DNA of 5,606 nt, taken from NCBI GenBank assembly GCA_031263295.1, contig JAISGC010000097.1, positions 1-5,606 of the forward strand. The letters run 5' to 3'. Shown here in pieces: positions 4,959-5,606 of this stretch. The DNA comes from Rickettsiales bacterium (GTDB taxonomy: Bacteria; Pseudomonadota; Alphaproteobacteria; Rs-D84). The notes under the pieces were generated by a model. The model did not search any database and was not told the DNA's origin. It saw only the letters and a program-made list of their open reading frames with translations. Made by a program: the position numbers and the translations under genes. Position 1 is the stretch's first letter. Each line of letters opens with the position of its first letter.

Positions 4959-5198
4959 CTACCTCGGGCCGAGCCCCCTCGCGCGCGAAAAAATGCCGAT
5001 AATCAGATTAAAAAACGACGGGGCGGGCTTGGATTTTTCCGGCGCGGCGGCACCGCTCGCAACCTCCGCGTTCAGGCGCGACAATTCCAATCGAGCCTGG
5101 GTCGCGTCGTTCGTGGTCAGATAGCAACGGCCCGCGTCGTCCGTCACCCGCAAAATCATGCCGTAATCGACACGCATCGATTCGATTTTATATTTCAT
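4959..5198 (-). CDS. Unrecognised 79-residue protein, coupled to the membrane protein upstream
   Basis: The ATG at 5198-5196 overlaps the TGA of the preceding gene (ATGA), so translation is probably coupled; a longer frame starting upstream to 5381 would run inside that gene and is not favoured. The first 45 residues (MKYKIESMRVDYGMILRVTD onward) look like a small folded strand-helix domain. A Pro/Ala/Lys linker (about 50-60) follows, then a short hydrophobic stretch SFFNLIIGIF (61-70) and a basic end RARGLGPR. That stretch is too short for a normal membrane helix but could be an amphipathic or peripheral membrane anchor, in keeping with its membrane-protein neighbour. One Cys at 25. No family recognised. 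Confidence 0.7.
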   Translation of the reverse strand: MKYKIESMRVDYGMILRVTDDAGRCYLTTNDATQARLELSRLNAEVASGAAAPEKSKPAPSFFNLIIGIFSRARGLGPR

Positions 5199-5533
5199 TT
5201 CGGGCAGTCTTTCGTGGACTTGTAAAGCGCGGTTATGCCGATCGCCAGATTCGCCGCGAAGACGACCGCGGCGCCCAGCCAGAATATCGCGAACAGCGCC
5301 TTGGAATCCGCCAGCATGGAAATCGGGAATCCGATAAAGCATATCGCCGCCGCCATCAGCCAGCCGAACATTATCTTCCATGCGAAAATATTCCGATTCC
5401 TGATTTTATCGTTGATGTCGCGGAGCAGGGCGTCCGTCGACGATTCGGTAATTCGCGCCCGCGTCGGCGCCGCATCCACCCGGACCGGCGCCACCAGCGC
5501 CGTCGATTTTTTAGCAGCTTTCTTTACGGCCAT
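5195..5533 (-). CDS. Small inner-membrane protein with two transmembrane helices
   Basis: 112 residues from ATG 5533, chosen because AAGGA lies six bases upstream; a start at 5569 would fall inside the promoter candidate and have no ribosome site. The N-terminal 48 residues are basic and Ala/Lys-rich (MAVKKAAKKSTALVAPVRV), low in complexity, without a signal peptide, and probably cytoplasmic. Two hydrophobic helices follow at about 50-73 (MFGWLMAAAICFIGFPISML) and 79-103, forming a hairpin with both ends inside. The lysine-rich start could contact nucleic acid or phospholipid, but this is a guess. It is first in a two-gene operon with the overlapping 79-residue gene. No family recognised. Confidence 0.78.
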   Translation of the reverse strand: MAVKKAAKKSTALVAPVRVDAAPTRARITESSTDALLRDINDKIRNRNIFAWKIMFGWLMAAAICFIGFPISMLADSKALFAIFWLGAAVVFAANLAIGITALYKSTKDCPK

Positions 5534-5559
5534 AATTTTTCCTTTTTTAAGATGGGAAT

Positions 5560-5568
5560 ATTTTACCA
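5560..5568 (-). promoter_or_regulatory. Extended -10 box of the two-gene membrane operon
   Basis: On the minus strand TGGTAAAAT fits TGN plus a TAAAAT hexamer (5565-5560). Expected transcription start is near 5553, about 20 bases before the ATG at 5533, leaving room for the AAGGA ribosome site. No clear -35. Confidence 0.45.
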
Positions 5569-5573
5569 CAAAA

Positions 5574-5606
5574 CCGCCGAATATTTATATTAAAAAATAT
5601 TCGCGG
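5574..5606. repeat. Hairpin at the right window edge
   Basis: GAATATTT (5579-5586) pairs with AAATATTC (5595-5602), and CCGC (5574-5577) pairs with GCGG (5603-5606) across a single bulged C. The 12-bp stem lies upstream of the small membrane operon and may be the end of a neighbouring transcript or a repeat; the sequence stops at its edge. Confidence 0.45.

Noticed and set aside
4959..5381. 140-codon version of the 79-residue gene
   Set aside because: The extra N-terminal part lies inside the membrane-protein gene in another frame; the ATGA overlap start is simpler.

Overview
The window reads as accessory chromosomal DNA from an alphaproteobacterium, probably an uncultured, possibly host- or gut-associated lineage. 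This placement is an inference from four things: GC-rich genes beside AT-rich spacers, Sec signal peptides ending in AxA, an opacity-type outer-membrane barrel, and many short palindromic repeats. No rRNA or tRNA is present to confirm it. Only two products can be named with confidence: a cofactor-independent phosphoglycerate mutase (GpmI) and an outer-membrane beta-barrel protein. The other five genes are unrecognised.

Layout, left to right. Positions 1-804 (minus) hold the N-terminal half of gpmI, cut by the window edge. A 90-bp divergent spacer (805-894) carries AT-rich promoter candidates. Three plus-strand genes follow: a 301-residue cytoplasmic protein (895-1800), a 306-residue exported Ala/Gly-rich protein with an internal duplication (1823-2743), and a 223-residue exported cysteine-containing protein (2740-3411) whose TTG start overlaps the previous stop. 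The spacer 3412-3787 has no gene and is packed with hairpins and palindromic elements; one of them forms the terminator of the gene beyond. Positions 3788-4633 (minus) encode the beta-barrel protein. Its upstream spacer (4634-4958) holds a promoter candidate containing a run of nine G, an inverted repeat and two REP-like hairpins. Two short overlapping minus-strand genes (5195-5533, then 4959-5198) encode a two-helix membrane protein and a 79-residue partner.

The most interesting signals are two. First, one hairpin family occurs three times: inside the gpmI reading frame as an in-frame insertion of about 16 codons, and just after the stop codons of two other genes. Its stem differences are compensated, and all copies lie in the same orientation relative to the adjacent gene. 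This resembles the coding-region palindromic elements known from Rickettsia. Second, a G9 homopolymer lies between the -35 and -10 candidates of a surface-protein gene, the classic arrangement for phase variation. Several promoters also look like extended -10 boxes placed so close to the ATG that the transcripts would be nearly leaderless.
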